Positions 1-9,691 of a stretch of DNA of 64,000 nt are shown piece after piece. Under the pieces are notes generated by a model. It was not told the origin of the DNA. It ran no database searches and saw only the letters and a program-made list of their open reading frames with translations. The stretch's first letter is position 1, and each line of letters opens with the position of its first letter. Source of the stretch: Richelia intracellularis HH01 (GTDB taxonomy: Bacteria; Cyanobacteriota; Cyanobacteriia; Cyanobacteriales; Nostocaceae); assembly GCF_000350105.1 (NCBI RefSeq), contig NZ_CAIY01000027.1:248001-312000 (forward strand). The letters are read 5' to 3'. The position numbers and the translations under genes were made by a program.

Positions 1-377
1 CACTAGAATAGTGACTAAAATAATATGTTTATCCTTCACAATACAATTCAAACCCCTTATATAAAAATTCCACCCGTGGCTTTATTTGGTTAGATAATAT
101 GAAGACTTATTATCTCCTACTAATCTAATAGTTTGATTGTTTCTCTACTATTGAATACTTATGAATTATGATTACTATCAGATGCTTTTATAGGTAATAT
201 CTTGACTTGTAAAAACTGTTTGAAATTGAATTTCTGGAAGTTTTAATAGTATACATCTAGCATTTTAGAAGTTGTTTATATACCTACCTATATGCAATAT
301 GCTTAAAACTGTCAGAAACAGCTCTTTATTTTAGGAATATAATCAAGACACTAATGCGGAAATTATATATTTCCATT
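1..377. other. Gene-free stretch at window edge
   Basis: A+T-rich sequence with no reading frame of convincing composition on either strand and no RNA gene that I can recognise. It lies downstream of the leftward hydrolase gene, so that gene's transcript presumably ends here, but no GC-rich terminator hairpin is visible. Confidence 0.6.
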
Positions 378-1313
378 TTAACTAGTTAATTGCAAGGCAG
401 TTTTATTCCTTTGATTTTTTTTCAAGTTGTGGTCAATCCAATCCAAAATTAATTTATTAATTTCTTCTGGATTTTCATCATGAGGACAATGCCCAACATT
501 ATCCAAGTATATTACTTGTAAATTTTGATTATACTGGGCAAATTTTTCTGCCAGCACTGGGGGAATTAACTTATCTTGGTTACCCCAAATTAATAGAATA
601 GGAATAGTTAAGTTAGATAAAATATCTTTGATATTAGGACTAAAATTTTTACTGGTAAAACCCTGCAATAAAGCTACAAAGGTACGGGCTGAACCATGGT
701 CTTGTGGAGGCCTTGCAAAAATATCTATTAATTCATCAGTGACAGCTTCAGGATTGGCGTAAGCGATGATAACCCAACGACGTAACACAATAGGATGGCG
801 TACTATGTAAAATAGGGGTTTAAGTAACAACGGTGATACAACCATGTTCTTAATACCCATTACCACAGGATGTAAAAAAGCTGGGGTTATTTTTTCTTCC
901 CAAGAGAGGTCAGGTAAGCTCATAATCACTGCGCTCTTTACTATTTCTGGATGGCTTGCAGTTACAGCTAAGGAGATTAACGAACCTATAGAATTACCTA
1001 CCAAGACTACTGGCTTACGAATAAAAGCTCGCCAGAAATCATATATTTGCTCTACCCAAAGCTTCACCTTATAATTAGCCGGAGCTTTTTGGGAGGCACC
1101 AAAACCCAACAGATCCAAAGCATAAACTGTGTGGTAACTACCCAATACTTCTAAATTATTTCTCCAATGACCAATGGAAGCACCAAAACCATGGATCAAA
1201 ATCAGCGGTACTTCTTGAAGAGAATATTCGTGGGGGCGAATGAAAGTATAGCGAATTTGCCAACCCCTCCAAACCCAGTTTCTCTGATTTCCTAACTTAT
1301 CTTGCCACTTCAT
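378..1313 (-). CDS. Alpha/beta hydrolase fold protein
   Basis: A 311-residue serine hydrolase of the alpha/beta fold, probably soluble or loosely membrane-associated. Visible landmarks are the oxyanion motif HGFG (41-44), the nucleophile elbow GNSIGS with Ser108, an acid Asp247 in WGNQDKLIP, and His275 in NVGHCPHDE, so the catalytic triad is intact. A lid-like helical insert lies between about residues 135 and 225. Cyanobacteria carry several such proteins related to plant pheophytinase-like hydrolases; the substrate cannot be read from sequence. It stands alone, transcribed away from the MFS gene. Start ATG at the 3' coordinate is followed by a typical N-terminus. Substrate assignment is open; the family call is firm. 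Confidence 0.88.
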   Translation of the reverse strand: MKWQDKLGNQRNWVWRGWQIRYTFIRPHEYSLQEVPLILIHGFGASIGHWRNNLEVLGSYHTVYALDLLGFGASQKAPANYKVKLWVEQIYDFWRAFIRKPVVLVGNSIGSLISLAVTASHPEIVKSAVIMSLPDLSWEEKITPAFLHPVVMGIKNMVVSPLLLKPLFYIVRHPIVLRRWVIIAYANPEAVTDELIDIFARPPQDHGSARTFVALLQGFTSKNFSPNIKDILSNLTIPILLIWGNQDKLIPPVLAEKFAQYNQNLQVIYLDNVGHCPHDENPEEINKLILDWIDHNLKKNQRNKTALQLTS

Positions 1314-1865
1314 AAACCTCTCTCAAGCTAATCTCCACAATAAAACTCTATGACCAGGAATTTTAGAGCTGTTTCATATAACAGTAAAATCTATGTTTTT
1401 CTATCCCCATCTGTTCTGGTTTACTTAGTCAAGTATCCCTATGAAAGTGAAACAGCCATGACATATTCCAATCTCGATTTTTAAAGTCACTTTACAGATG
1501 CTAATGGTATCAATAACTATTAGGAATTAACCCCATTATGACCTTTGAAATTAAGGCTTCCCAAGAAGTTTTCCAATAGAGTATTTAAGACTATACCCCT
1601 CTAATATTCTATAGCTTCCAGGTTTTGGGAACCTAAGCATCAAAAACTAGCAGAATAGTCTCTCTCCAAAAGAATATTATTGATATCCAAAGCGCCTAGA
1701 GTTTATTTACTCTATAGTCTGAGTATCTAAATAATGGCATTTCAGGAAAAATTATTACAGTTAGTTTGTTATATTATGTAATATTAAGTAATCTAAAATA
1801 AAAGTACCAGGGAAAACCCTGCCCATTTTTATACAATACATAACTTACTCCCATGTACCATCAAA
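1314..1865. other. Intergenic region between divergent genes
   Basis: About 550 bp between the divergent hydrolase and MFS genes. It must hold both promoters. The only structure seen is a weak 5-bp inverted repeat (CAGGG/CCCTG, 1809-1822) close to the MFS start. No gene is supported. Confidence 0.5.
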
Positions 1866-3098
1866 ATGTTGCAAATATCAAAGAAACAATTGCGCCATAA
1901 TATATTGGTGTTGTTTACGGCAGGTTTTTTATTCTGGTGTAGCATGGGCTCATTATTACCTACATTACCCCTTTATATGCAAACAGTAGGAGCAAACAGA
2001 CAGCAAATTGGGATTGTTATGGGTTGTTTTGCTATAGGAATACTGTTATCCCGGAGATGGATGGGAAAAATGTCTGATTCCTACGGACGTAAAATAGTAT
2101 TATTAATAGGCACTTCTGTAGTGGCTATTTCTCCTTTATGTTATTTGGCAGTGAGTTCCTTACCCCTATTAATGTTGATTCGAACTTTTCACGGAGTAAG
2201 TATTGCTGCTTTTGCTACTGCTTATTTAGCTTTAGTAGTGGATTTAACACATGTGAGTAGACATGGAGAAGCAATTGGATATATGAGTTTAGTCAATCCC
2301 CTAGGAATGGCAGTTGGTCCAGCTGTAGGGGCATATTTGCAGGCGGAGATGGGCTACTCAGCCTTATTTATTGCTTCTTCTTTCTTTGGTTTACTGGCAT
2401 TGCTGTGCATTGTATCCGTTATTGACCCTCCTACTCACAAACAACCCACAACAGTAAAACAAAAGGGTTTTTGGACAACTTTAGCTAGTCCTAGAGTTAA
2501 AATTCCCTTTCTGGTAATGTTTTTTTTGGGAGTAAATTTTGGGACACTACATACTTTTATTTCCTTATTTATAAAAGATACAGGAGTAGATTTAAATGCA
2601 GGACTATTTTATGTTGTAGGTGCAATAGCAAGTTTCAGTTTTAGGTTATTTGGTGGACGGGCCAGCGATCAATTCGGCAGGGGTTTGCTTATAACAGTAA
2701 GCCTTGCAGTCTATGGGTTAGGAATGTTTTTTATCTGGCAAGCAAATGATATTAATACTTTTCTCTGGGGAGCATTTTTAGAAGGAGCAGGTTATGGTAC
2801 AGCTGTTCCTATAATTACTGCGATGATGAGTGACCGCTCCCGGGCTTATGAAAGAGGACAAATATTTGCAGTATGTATTATGGGTTTAGATTTGGGAATT
2901 GCAATAGCTGGCCCCATTATTGGCTATATTGCACAACAATACGGCTACCGTAATGTTTTTGCCTTAGCTACGCTATTAACTCTCTGTGCAATTCTTGTAT
3001 TTCTTGCTTTTTCCAGCAAGAATATTCAAAACTCCATAAGTTTTGCCTTGGGTAAAGGTAGAGACTTTTATGCCTTGAATAATAATCCCCCAAGTTAG
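1866..3098 (+). CDS. MFS family transporter
   Basis: A 410-residue major facilitator superfamily permease, the length usual for 12-helix drug/metabolite exporters. Hydrophobic segments run through the whole chain from residue 12 to about 390, with a short polar loop in the middle (about 190-205). The signature loop 2-3 motif is GKMSDSYGRK at 67-76, and a second-half equivalent GRASDQFGRG follows near residue 268. It resembles the YttB/EmrD-like proton-antiport drug exporters found widely in cyanobacteria; the substrate is not predictable. It ends 66 bp before a tRNA-Arg gene on the opposite strand. Start ATG at 1866 fits the short basic N-terminus before helix 1. Confidence 0.9.
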   Translation: MLQISKKQLRHNILVLFTAGFLFWCSMGSLLPTLPLYMQTVGANRQQIGIVMGCFAIGILLSRRWMGKMSDSYGRKIVLLIGTSVVAISPLCYLAVSSLPLLMLIRTFHGVSIAAFATAYLALVVDLTHVSRHGEAIGYMSLVNPLGMAVGPAVGAYLQAEMGYSALFIASSFFGLLALLCIVSVIDPPTHKQPTTVKQKGFWTTLASPRVKIPFLVMFFLGVNFGTLHTFISLFIKDTGVDLNAGLFYVVGAIASFSFRLFGGRASDQFGRGLLITVSLAVYGLGMFFIWQANDINTFLWGAFLEGAGYGTAVPIITAMMSDRSRAYERGQIFAVCIMGLDLGIAIAGPIIGYIAQQYGYRNVFALATLLTLCAILVFLAFSSKNIQNSISFALGKGRDFYALNNNPPS

Positions 3099-3163
3099 TG
3101 TAAGGGTAGTACATTTGAGTTGGGACGGGTGAGCATTTTTCTCAAACTGTCTCCCGTAATATA

Positions 3164-3237
3164 CGGACGAGGAGGGATTCGAACCCCCGACACCGTGGTC
3201 CGTAGCCACGTGCTCTAGTCCACTGAGCTACACGTCC
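3164..3237 (-). tRNA. tRNA-Arg (anticodon ACG)
   Basis: On the minus strand the sequence folds as a cloverleaf: acceptor GGACGUG with CUCGUCC (one U-U mismatch), D-arm with AGCUCAGUGG, anticodon stem CGUGG/CCACG around loop CUACGGA giving anticodon ACG, and T-arm GGGGGUUCGAAUCCC. The discriminator is G. CCA is not encoded. The A34 anticodon is normally deaminated to inosine so the tRNA reads CGU/CGC/CGA codons. Confidence 0.95.
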
Positions 3238-3902
3238 TTGCGAGTAATTTATGATAGCATAGGTTAGCCAAATAAAGCAAGGAGACTATATAAATTTAAT
3301 CTACTTAGAGACCCAAAAGCATTCACAGAGGGTAGATATATCGACAAAAATAGCTACCAATTACTACTAAAGTATAATGCTTACAAGCAACTTTGCTGCA
3401 ATTGCAAGATGGTAATACTCTCAAAAGAGATGTACTAGTAACTGCGAGATTAGTGGGAATTGGGGGTTTGTGTATGGTATTTAAACAGATATCTAACTGA
3501 ATCCCTTTGTATCAATCACTATCAATACAGAAAGTAGAGATACTAATAGATACTAATTCTATTTGATGAGTATCACTAATGATTAAATCCAATCGATGGT
3601 CAAAACAAAAGCGGAAACTATAGTATAGATTGACTGCTTTTTCTATAGCAGCTTTAACCTTAATATGTTGTCTGAAAAAGCGCTGGAAAAATCCATTCAA
3701 ATTGAATCTGTTCACTATATTATTAGTAAGCCTGGTGGCAGATAAGCGGATTAACTTAGTGGTGAGTAGTAAAAAGACGAATAAGAAAGATATAAGGCTA
3801 TTCCCTTGTTTATCCAAAATTTAAAATCTATAATTGTTTGACTCTATATCCCGTAAAATAATTACTGCTGAAGTTTTTTAAAAACTACCAAACATAAGAT
3901 TT
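3238..3902. other. Gene-free stretch
   Basis: About 665 bp without a supported gene. An antisense reading frame at 3512-3817 and a sense one at 3630-3824 overlap each other; neither has recognisable features, so both are left uncalled. Confidence 0.45.
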
Positions 3903-4166
3903 ATGCCTCCCAGTTGGCCACGAAAACCCAATCGCGAAGATCCAGCCTACCGTAAACTAGATGATCGCATGAACTTTGCTGTTCATTTAGCAATTCTGGC
4001 TGCTAGCAATTCTGGATTGTGGTTCTTCCATATTTTTATTAGAACTAACAAGCAATGGCTGTATTGGTTCACTTCTTCCTGGTTGGTTTTACTCTTAATT
4101 CATTTTCTCTATGTGGTTTTAATTGCCGATTACACAGAAGCCAATAGTGAAAACGATATAATTTAA
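3903..4166 (+). CDS. Small two-helix membrane protein (2TM-type)
   Basis: An 87-residue protein with a polar N-terminus rich in Pro and Arg (PPSWPRKPNREDPAYRKL), then two hydrophobic helices at about 27-47 and 54-76 joined by a short loop with Lys-Gln, and an acidic tail. The pattern, including a charged head followed by two aromatic-rich helices, is that of the small 2TM-domain proteins conserved in cyanobacteria. Function unknown; location is presumably a membrane. It is followed 110 bp later by the DUF3181 gene in the same direction, so the two may be cotranscribed. Start ATG at 3903 is the only one compatible with the conserved head. Confidence 0.75.
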   Translation: MPPSWPRKPNREDPAYRKLDDRMNFAVHLAILAASNSGLWFFHIFIRTNKQWLYWFTSSWLVLLLIHFLYVVLIADYTEANSENDII

Positions 4167-4276
4167 TTCAAGGGAAAACAGTAACCCAAATTGCTCATTT
4201 CCCAATGCTATTTTTAATGTGGCTATAACATGGGAATAAAGTACGAATACAATATTCATTAGATGGGGTTATTCTG

Positions 4277-4585
4277 ATGGTTTCAACTAATACCAACAAA
4301 ATAATAGAAGCACTAGCATTTGAAATAGGTGATAATCTATACATAGATATAGCCAAGTGGCATCTTTATCTTTCCAATGCAAAACTACATACAGTAGTAG
4401 CAGAAAAAATGTACCCATTATTAGTAGATAACACAATAACTGAAGATCGAATTTTTGAGGTGCTAAGTTCAATTCCGGTGAAAATTGGAGGAGGAAAAAA
4501 AGAACTGCCTTTGACTGATTTACTGACCTTGCAATCTCAAATGCATCTAGTTAATATCATGAGAACATTTCAACAGGAGATTTGA
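4277..4585 (+). CDS. DUF3181 family protein
   Basis: A 102-residue soluble protein that I recognise as the cyanobacterial DUF3181 family: the segment IEALAFEIGDNLYIDIAKWHL near the N-terminus and the acidic/helical remainder are typical. No catalytic motif, signal peptide or membrane segment is seen, and no function is established for the family. It sits between the 2TM protein gene and tRNA-Pro, all on the plus strand. The start ATG at 4277 gives the family's usual length. Confidence 0.8.
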   Translation: MVSTNTNKIIEALAFEIGDNLYIDIAKWHLYLSNAKLHTVVAEKMYPLLVDNTITEDRIFEVLSSIPVKIGGGKKELPLTDLLTLQSQMHLVNIMRTFQQEI

Positions 4586-4690
4586 ATTTTATTGCTAGTC
4601 AATTTAATGTGGCTGTTTAAAAAAAACTATAACAGCAGAAATAGCCTGGTAATTGTGATAAAATCACAAACTACTACTGCTGTGTAGTAA

Positions 4691-4764
4691 CGGGATGTAG
4701 CGCAGCTTGGTAGCGCACTTCGTTCGGGACGAAGGGGCCGCAGGTTCGAATCCTGTCATCCCGA
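4691..4764 (+). tRNA. tRNA-Pro (anticodon CGG)
   Basis: A 74-nt cloverleaf: acceptor CGGGAUG paired with CAUCCCG, D-arm UAGCGCAGCUUGGUAGCGCA, anticodon stem CUUCG/CGAAG around loop UUCGGGA (anticodon CGG), T-arm CAGGUUCGAAUCCUG, discriminator A. CCA is not encoded. It reads the CCG proline codon. Confidence 0.95.
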
Positions 4765-6047
4765 TTAGTATAAATTTTATTCCTTTAAATAGATATAGCA
4801 ACATTAATATATCCTTGACCCATTGATCAAACAGCTTAATTAGATAATTGTGTTAATCCCAATAAATAAGTCTGTATTACTTTTGGCATATTAGTAGACT
4901 TAGAAAGTTTAATGATTATTAGACTTTTTCTTGCGGTGAATAGAGTCACCAGATTATTTTCCTACTTTATCAATCCATGAATACATAAAGTATTACTAAT
5001 ACTAATTCAACCCTTGATATGAAAATGTTCAAACTTTGATATAAATATTCAAAACTTGTTGATTTCTTGAGCATATTGAAGAACATGGTACCCCTAAAGG
5101 CAATCATTTTTACTTTTATGTAAATATGCTCAACTTAATCAATCATTACCCACCCAACCGCATCGAAATGTATAATTTATCTTAAAAATTTTTCTATAGA
5201 ATTTTATCTGCCTTCTGATAATCTAAAGCATACTCTAAAACCTTTTGTAATATATGCGTTTAGTCATGAGGTTAAGCATGCTTTTCATTAAAGCAAAGTT
5301 TTATTAAGTCGGGGAGTATATAACATTTGAATTAAATAATAGGATATGGCCAGATTCTTTCTGATAGTCACTTAATTAGGTTTTACAACTCATTTTTTTA
5401 GTATCCTACAGTAGAATAAATTGAATTAATTAACTGCTAGTTTCTACAACTAACTGAGCCACCCTCACCAGATTCTTGCCTGGTTTTCATTGTGTATAGG
5501 ATTAATAGTAAAGTGCAATCACTGTTTTCTAAAACAATTTATAAAACTAACTCCGGAATAAACCTTCTAATACAGAGAAGTCATAGATTTAGGATTTCAT
5601 ACCACATGCTTATTGTTTGTATAGGTATTAATAATTGTTCTAGTTTATGATTACGCCGTCCCAAATGTTTCTAACGATGAGAATTATAGAAAATATAATT
5701 AAGAGAATTACAGCAATTAGCAGGAGTAAGTAAATCTACTAGTAAAAGTTAAAGGGTTATATTTTTTCTTAGTTATTATATTTACAAACAAATTGCTTGA
5801 ACACTATAATGGATGTTCTACCTCATATAACTATTCTATAATTGCGCCCTTAACAAGCTCCTCGTCTCAGCATTTCAATAGCTTAAATAGCATAAGTCTT
5901 GATCTGATTTTTTTGACTGTAGCACCTCTAATATTACATAAATTAACAGTTGTCAGGAAATTATATCCTTGAATTTTTTTATTAGCAGGTATGATTGATG
6001 TCATACGGAAAATGATATAACAATGAGATTTCCTCGAAAAGATCTAC
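4765..6047. other. Long gene-free stretch before mntC
   Basis: About 1.3 kb of A+T-rich DNA with no intact gene. Two abutting plus-strand frames at 5063-5182 and 5184-5288 have amino-acid composition suggestive of eroded coding sequence (see findings), but nothing can be identified. The mntC promoter should lie in the last 200 bp; no Mur-, ManR- or NtcA-type site was recognised. Confidence 0.4.
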
Positions 6048-7055
6048 ATGGCTAACTTTTTCAGTAGACATTCCCATATAAAAGTATTTAATTTTACCCG
6101 TAGCATATCAGAGCTGATTGCAACTGCAATAGTCTTTGTGTTTTGCTTGAGTGGGTGTATTCCCTTGGGTAAGATGTCTAGCAAGACAAGGAAGGGGTTT
6201 ACTATTACAAAAGATGCTAATACGCGAAATAAAAAAGTTATTCTCACAACCTTCACAATACTTGCTGATATGGCTCGTAATGTTGCAGGAGAAAAATCAC
6301 TTATTGAATCTTTAGTTAAGCCAGGTTCGGAAATTCACGGCTATGAGCCTACCCCCAGTGATATAGTCAGAGCAAAGAGTGCAGACTTAATATTAGATAA
6401 TGGTTTGGGTTTAGAGCGATGGGTAGAGAAGTTTTATAGCAATTTAAAACATGTGCCTCATATAACCTTGAGTAAGGGCATTATGCCGATCAACATCAGA
6501 GACAAGACCTACGGAGGACAAACAAATCCTCATGCTTGGATGTCACCAAAATTGGCTTTGAAGTATGTCGAGAATATTCGTGATGCTTTGATATCATTAG
6601 ATCCAGATAATACAGAGACTTATACTGCTAATGCACTAGCTTATGGTGAAAAGATTAAACAAATTGATCAGAAGTTACGAAGAACCGTTGAAAAAATCCC
6701 GGTGAATAGGCGTTTTATCGTGACTTGTGAAGGAGCATTTTCTTATCTAGCTAGAGATTATGGGCTAAAAGAAGTATATTTGTGGGCAGTTAATTCTGAG
6801 AAGCTAGCAACTCCACAACAATTAAGAAAAGTCATCAGAATAGTTCAAGATAATCAGATTCCCGCAATCTTTTGTGAAAGTACTGTTAGTGCAGATGTTC
6901 AAGAACAAGTAGCAAAAGAAAGCAACACAAAATTTGGTGGTGTTTTTTATGTCGATTCACTTACCGGAGTAAATGGGGCTGCACCAACTTACTATAGGTT
7001 AATAGATTACAATATTAATGCTTTTTCTAATGGTTTTAAAAAGTCGAAAAACTGA
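6048..7055 (+). CDS. mntC: Manganese ABC transporter, substrate-binding lipoprotein
   Basis: A 335-residue periplasmic metal-binding lipoprotein of the cluster A-I family, very like Synechocystis MntC, which delivers Mn2+ to the MntB permease for photosystem II and enzymes. A hydrophobic stretch at about 22-36 ends in the lipobox LSGC with Cys37. The four family metal ligands are visible: His97 (EIHGYEPTPSD), His162 (NPHAWMSP), Glu228 (CEGAFSYLARDYG) and Asp303 (YVDSL). Cys227 and Cys276 match the cysteines that form a regulatory disulfide next to the metal site in Synechocystis MntC. It is the first gene of mntC-mntA-mntB with 116 bp to mntA. The short C-terminal tail KKSKN is unremarkable. 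Zn cannot be excluded, but the match to MntC is strong. Confidence 0.95.
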   Translation: MANFFSRHSHIKVFNFTRSISELIATAIVFVFCLSGCIPLGKMSSKTRKGFTITKDANTRNKKVILTTFTILADMARNVAGEKSLIESLVKPGSEIHGYEPTPSDIVRAKSADLILDNGLGLERWVEKFYSNLKHVPHITLSKGIMPINIRDKTYGGQTNPHAWMSPKLALKYVENIRDALISLDPDNTETYTANALAYGEKIKQIDQKLRRTVEKIPVNRRFIVTCEGAFSYLARDYGLKEVYLWAVNSEKLATPQQLRKVIRIVQDNQIPAIFCESTVSADVQEQVAKESNTKFGGVFYVDSLTGVNGAAPTYYRLIDYNINAFSNGFKKSKN

Positions 7056-7171
7056 TGGTTATTTATTAGCTTTGTAGATAAGTGTATAACGTATTATTTA
7101 GCATTTGTTTTTTGATAAAAAGCTGCAATATATCATTGAATACAATAGAATTCAACAAGTTATAAAATATT

Positions 7172-7921
7172 ATGTCTATAACTACAGTTAGAGTGGAAAA
7201 TGTCACAGTTACCTACAATGGTAAAGTAGCTTTATATAGAGCAAAACTAGAACTAAAGTCCGGGTCTATAATTGGCTTAGTAGGGATGAATGGTTCTGGA
7301 AAGTCGACTTTATTTAAAGTCATTATGGGCTTTGTACCTCATAAAGAGGGATATATCCTTATTAAGGAAATGCCTATAAAAAAGGCACAAAAGCAGAACT
7401 TGGTTGCTTATATACCTCAATCTGAGGACATAGACTGGGACTTTCCTATAAGTGTCCAAGATGTAGTAATGATGGGGCGTTATGGCTATATGAACTTATT
7501 AAGAATCCCCAGCTCAGATGACTGGAAGGCGACAGCAGAGAGTTTGTCAAGAACCAACATGAGTGAATTCAAATATCGACATATTGGAGAACTTTCAGGG
7601 GGACAAAAGAAGCGGGTATTTATGGCACGTGCCTTGGCACAAAGAGCAGAAATAGTTCTTTTAGATGAACCTTTTGCAGGAGTAGATATTCAAACAGAGA
7701 AAGCTATGATTGAACTCCTATTAGAATTAAGAAATATGGGCCACACAATTTTAATTTCAATCCATGACCTACCTTCTATTTCCACATTTTGTGATGATGT
7801 GGTTTTTATTAATCGCTCTATTCTAGCATATGGGCCTACAAGAAGAGTTTTTACTGAAGAAAATATTGCCCTCGCATTTGAGGGAATGATACCAACTAAA
7901 GAAATTGTGAATGGTAAATAA
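7172..7921 (+). CDS. mntA: Manganese ABC transporter, ATP-binding protein
   Basis: A 249-residue ABC ATPase that powers Mn2+ import with MntB and MntC at the cytoplasmic membrane. Motifs in order: Walker A GMNGSGKST (38-46), Q-loop Gln83 in YIPQSEDIDWDFP, signature LSGGQ (141-145), Walker B IVLLDEP (161-167) and switch His198 (SIHDL). The DIDWDFP segment after the Q-loop is typical of the metal (Mn/Zn/Fe) branch. Gene order substrate-binding protein, ATPase, permease is the one known for cyanobacterial mntCAB. The start ATG at 7172 has no strong Shine-Dalgarno sequence, and is preceded by a 116-bp spacer. Confidence 0.95.
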   Translation: MSITTVRVENVTVTYNGKVALYRAKLELKSGSIIGLVGMNGSGKSTLFKVIMGFVPHKEGYILIKEMPIKKAQKQNLVAYIPQSEDIDWDFPISVQDVVMMGRYGYMNLLRIPSSDDWKATAESLSRTNMSEFKYRHIGELSGGQKKRVFMARALAQRAEIVLLDEPFAGVDIQTEKAMIELLLELRNMGHTILISIHDLPSISTFCDDVVFINRSILAYGPTRRVFTEENIALAFEGMIPTKEIVNGK

Positions 7922-8067
7922 TTGCTCCCTACTTACTAAGTGAATCACAATTCAGCAGTAATATTAATTAGAAAATACTTCAACTCTTTGCTTAACCTTA
8001 TCTATTTTTATAAGTTTCTATAATTTCCAACTTTTTATGCATAAGAAATTATCTGGAGAAAAATATT

Positions 8068-8928
8068 TTGATTATTGAAACAATTTGGCAATGGTTTGTT
8101 GCTCCCTTACAATTTGAATTTATGCTCAAGGCTATATTTGTCAGTGCATTAGTAGGATTTGTTTGTTCAGTTTTTTCATGTTATATGACCCTGAAAGGGT
8201 GGGCTTTAATGGGGGATGCGGTATCTCATGCTGTTCTTCCAGGTGTTATTATCGCCTATATTTTGGGTATTCCCTTTGCGATAGGGGCTTTTGTATTTGG
8301 CCTAGGTTCAGTGATTTCAATGGGGTTTATCAAATCCAAAACTCGAGTTAAAGAAGATACAGTGATGGGTTTAGTTTTTACCGGCTTTTTTGCTTTTGGT
8401 TTAGTACTGATTTCTAAAATACCAAGTGGTATAGATATAATACATATTCTCTTTGGAAATGTTTTAGGTATTTCCGACCAAAAATTAATTCAAACAATTA
8501 TTATTTGCACTGTTGCAATAATATTCTTGATGATATTGCGTAAAGACCTACTACTATTTTGTTTTGATGCAACTCATGCTCGTGGTATTGGATTAAATAC
8601 CACCGTACTGTATTATGTATTATTAACATTATTAGCTTTAACTATTGTTGCTGCGCAACAAACTGTGGGAATTATTTTAGTAATTGCCATGCTAGTGACT
8701 CCTGGAGCAACCGCTTACATGTTGAGTGATGACTTTGGCAACATAACATTAATTGCTGTTATTTCTGGAATCTTTTCAGGTGTTGTAGGTACTTATATTA
8801 GCTACCATATTGATGCCGCAACAAGTGGATGTATTGTATTATTACAGACTCTATTATTTGCAATCTCCATGGTTTTTGCACCTAAGCATGGACTTTTAGT
8901 AAAAACACTAGGAATACATAGTCATTGA
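8068..8928 (+). CDS. mntB: Manganese ABC transporter, permease
   Basis: A 286-residue integral membrane permease of the ABC-3 family, third gene of the Mn2+ uptake operon. Eight or so hydrophobic segments fill the chain; the family hallmark GDAVSHAVLPG is at about 50-60, where the permease contacts substrate and ATPase. The start used is TTG at 8068, preceded nine bases earlier by GGAG (8055-8058); no in-frame ATG lies before the conserved start of helix 1 until residue 19, so TTG is favoured. The gene follows mntA by 146 bp. It belongs with the two preceding genes and should be cotranscribed with them. Confidence 0.93.
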   Translation: MIIETIWQWFVAPLQFEFMLKAIFVSALVGFVCSVFSCYMTLKGWALMGDAVSHAVLPGVIIAYILGIPFAIGAFVFGLGSVISMGFIKSKTRVKEDTVMGLVFTGFFAFGLVLISKIPSGIDIIHILFGNVLGISDQKLIQTIIICTVAIIFLMILRKDLLLFCFDATHARGIGLNTTVLYYVLLTLLALTIVAAQQTVGIILVIAMLVTPGATAYMLSDDFGNITLIAVISGIFSGVVGTYISYHIDAATSGCIVLLQTLLFAISMVFAPKHGLLVKTLGIHSH

Positions 8929-9522
8929 ATTAGAAACTGTTGAATTGTAATATGAATGATGTGGTCGCAGACCAGTAATATAGCCGGGGTATATCTCTCG
9001 AGAAATAAGCAAAATCTAGGGACCTTGGTAAATTCTCACAATTAAAGCACCACCTAGAGTACTTGTAAAACTTATTTAATTTAAAGTTTTTATCTGGTAA
9101 ATAAGAGAAATATATAGTGTTGGCTTGGCATCCAGATAAAAAGTTATAAATACCGAGCAGATATTGAACCAAGAATACGGTGAATAATTAAATTGAATGA
9201 GAAAGTCTTTATTCTCCATAAGAAAAATGGATTATGTCAGTAGATAAAACCCAGTCAAATAGATATCTATAGAAATATTTTGGGGTAAGTTATTTATGCC
9301 AGATTTAAATTTTATGGTGGAACAGGGCAAATAATTTTGCCATAGTATCTTCAATGATCTTGATGGTCATTAATAACCCCTGCTGTCACAAAGTCAGGGG
9401 GGACTCACTTGACAGCGGAGCAAGGCAATTAAATCAGACACAATGAAGTTATATAATTGTCACTACAACACCTAAATCACTTCTAAAGCAATCCCTATTA
9501 AGATTTATGTTACGAGTACTAA
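8929..9522. other. Intergenic stretch between mntB and tRNA-Ser
   Basis: About 590 bp without a supported gene. A compact imperfect structure occurs near 9377-9416, where CCCCTG/CAGGGG and CTGTCA/TGACAG pairings overlap and could form alternative hairpins. This could terminate tRNA-Ser on the minus strand or mntB on the plus strand; neither has a T-run. Confidence 0.4.
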
Positions 9523-9609
9523 CGGAGAGAGAGGGATTCGAACCCTCGTATACGTTACCGTATAACAGCATTTCCAGTGCTGCGCCTTAAACCACTCGGC
9601 CATCTCTCC
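9523..9609 (-). tRNA. tRNA-Ser (anticodon GGA)
   Basis: On the minus strand: acceptor GGAGAGA with UCUCUCC, D-arm GGCCGAGUGGUUUAAGGC, anticodon stem CAGCA/UGCUG around loop CUGGAAA (anticodon GGA), a long variable arm of the serine type, T-arm GAGGGUUCGAAUCCCUC and discriminator G. It reads UCC/UCU codons. CCA is not encoded. Confidence 0.95.
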
Positions 9610-9691
9610 AAACACTATGAGGTTTTATCCTACAATGAAATTCTACAAACTGCAATCATTAAAGAATATATTTCACAATTAGTATTAAAAA

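Noticed and set aside
3512-3817. 101-residue minus-strand frame and overlapping 64-residue plus-strand frame
   Set aside because: Both are biased to Ile, Leu, Phe, Ser and Asn as expected from A+T-rich non-coding DNA; no motif, no ribosome site and no family recognised.
9377-9416. Overlapping hairpins near tRNA-Ser as a T-box or attenuator
   Set aside because: Only short pairings and no downstream biosynthetic gene on the right strand; more likely chance or a terminator.
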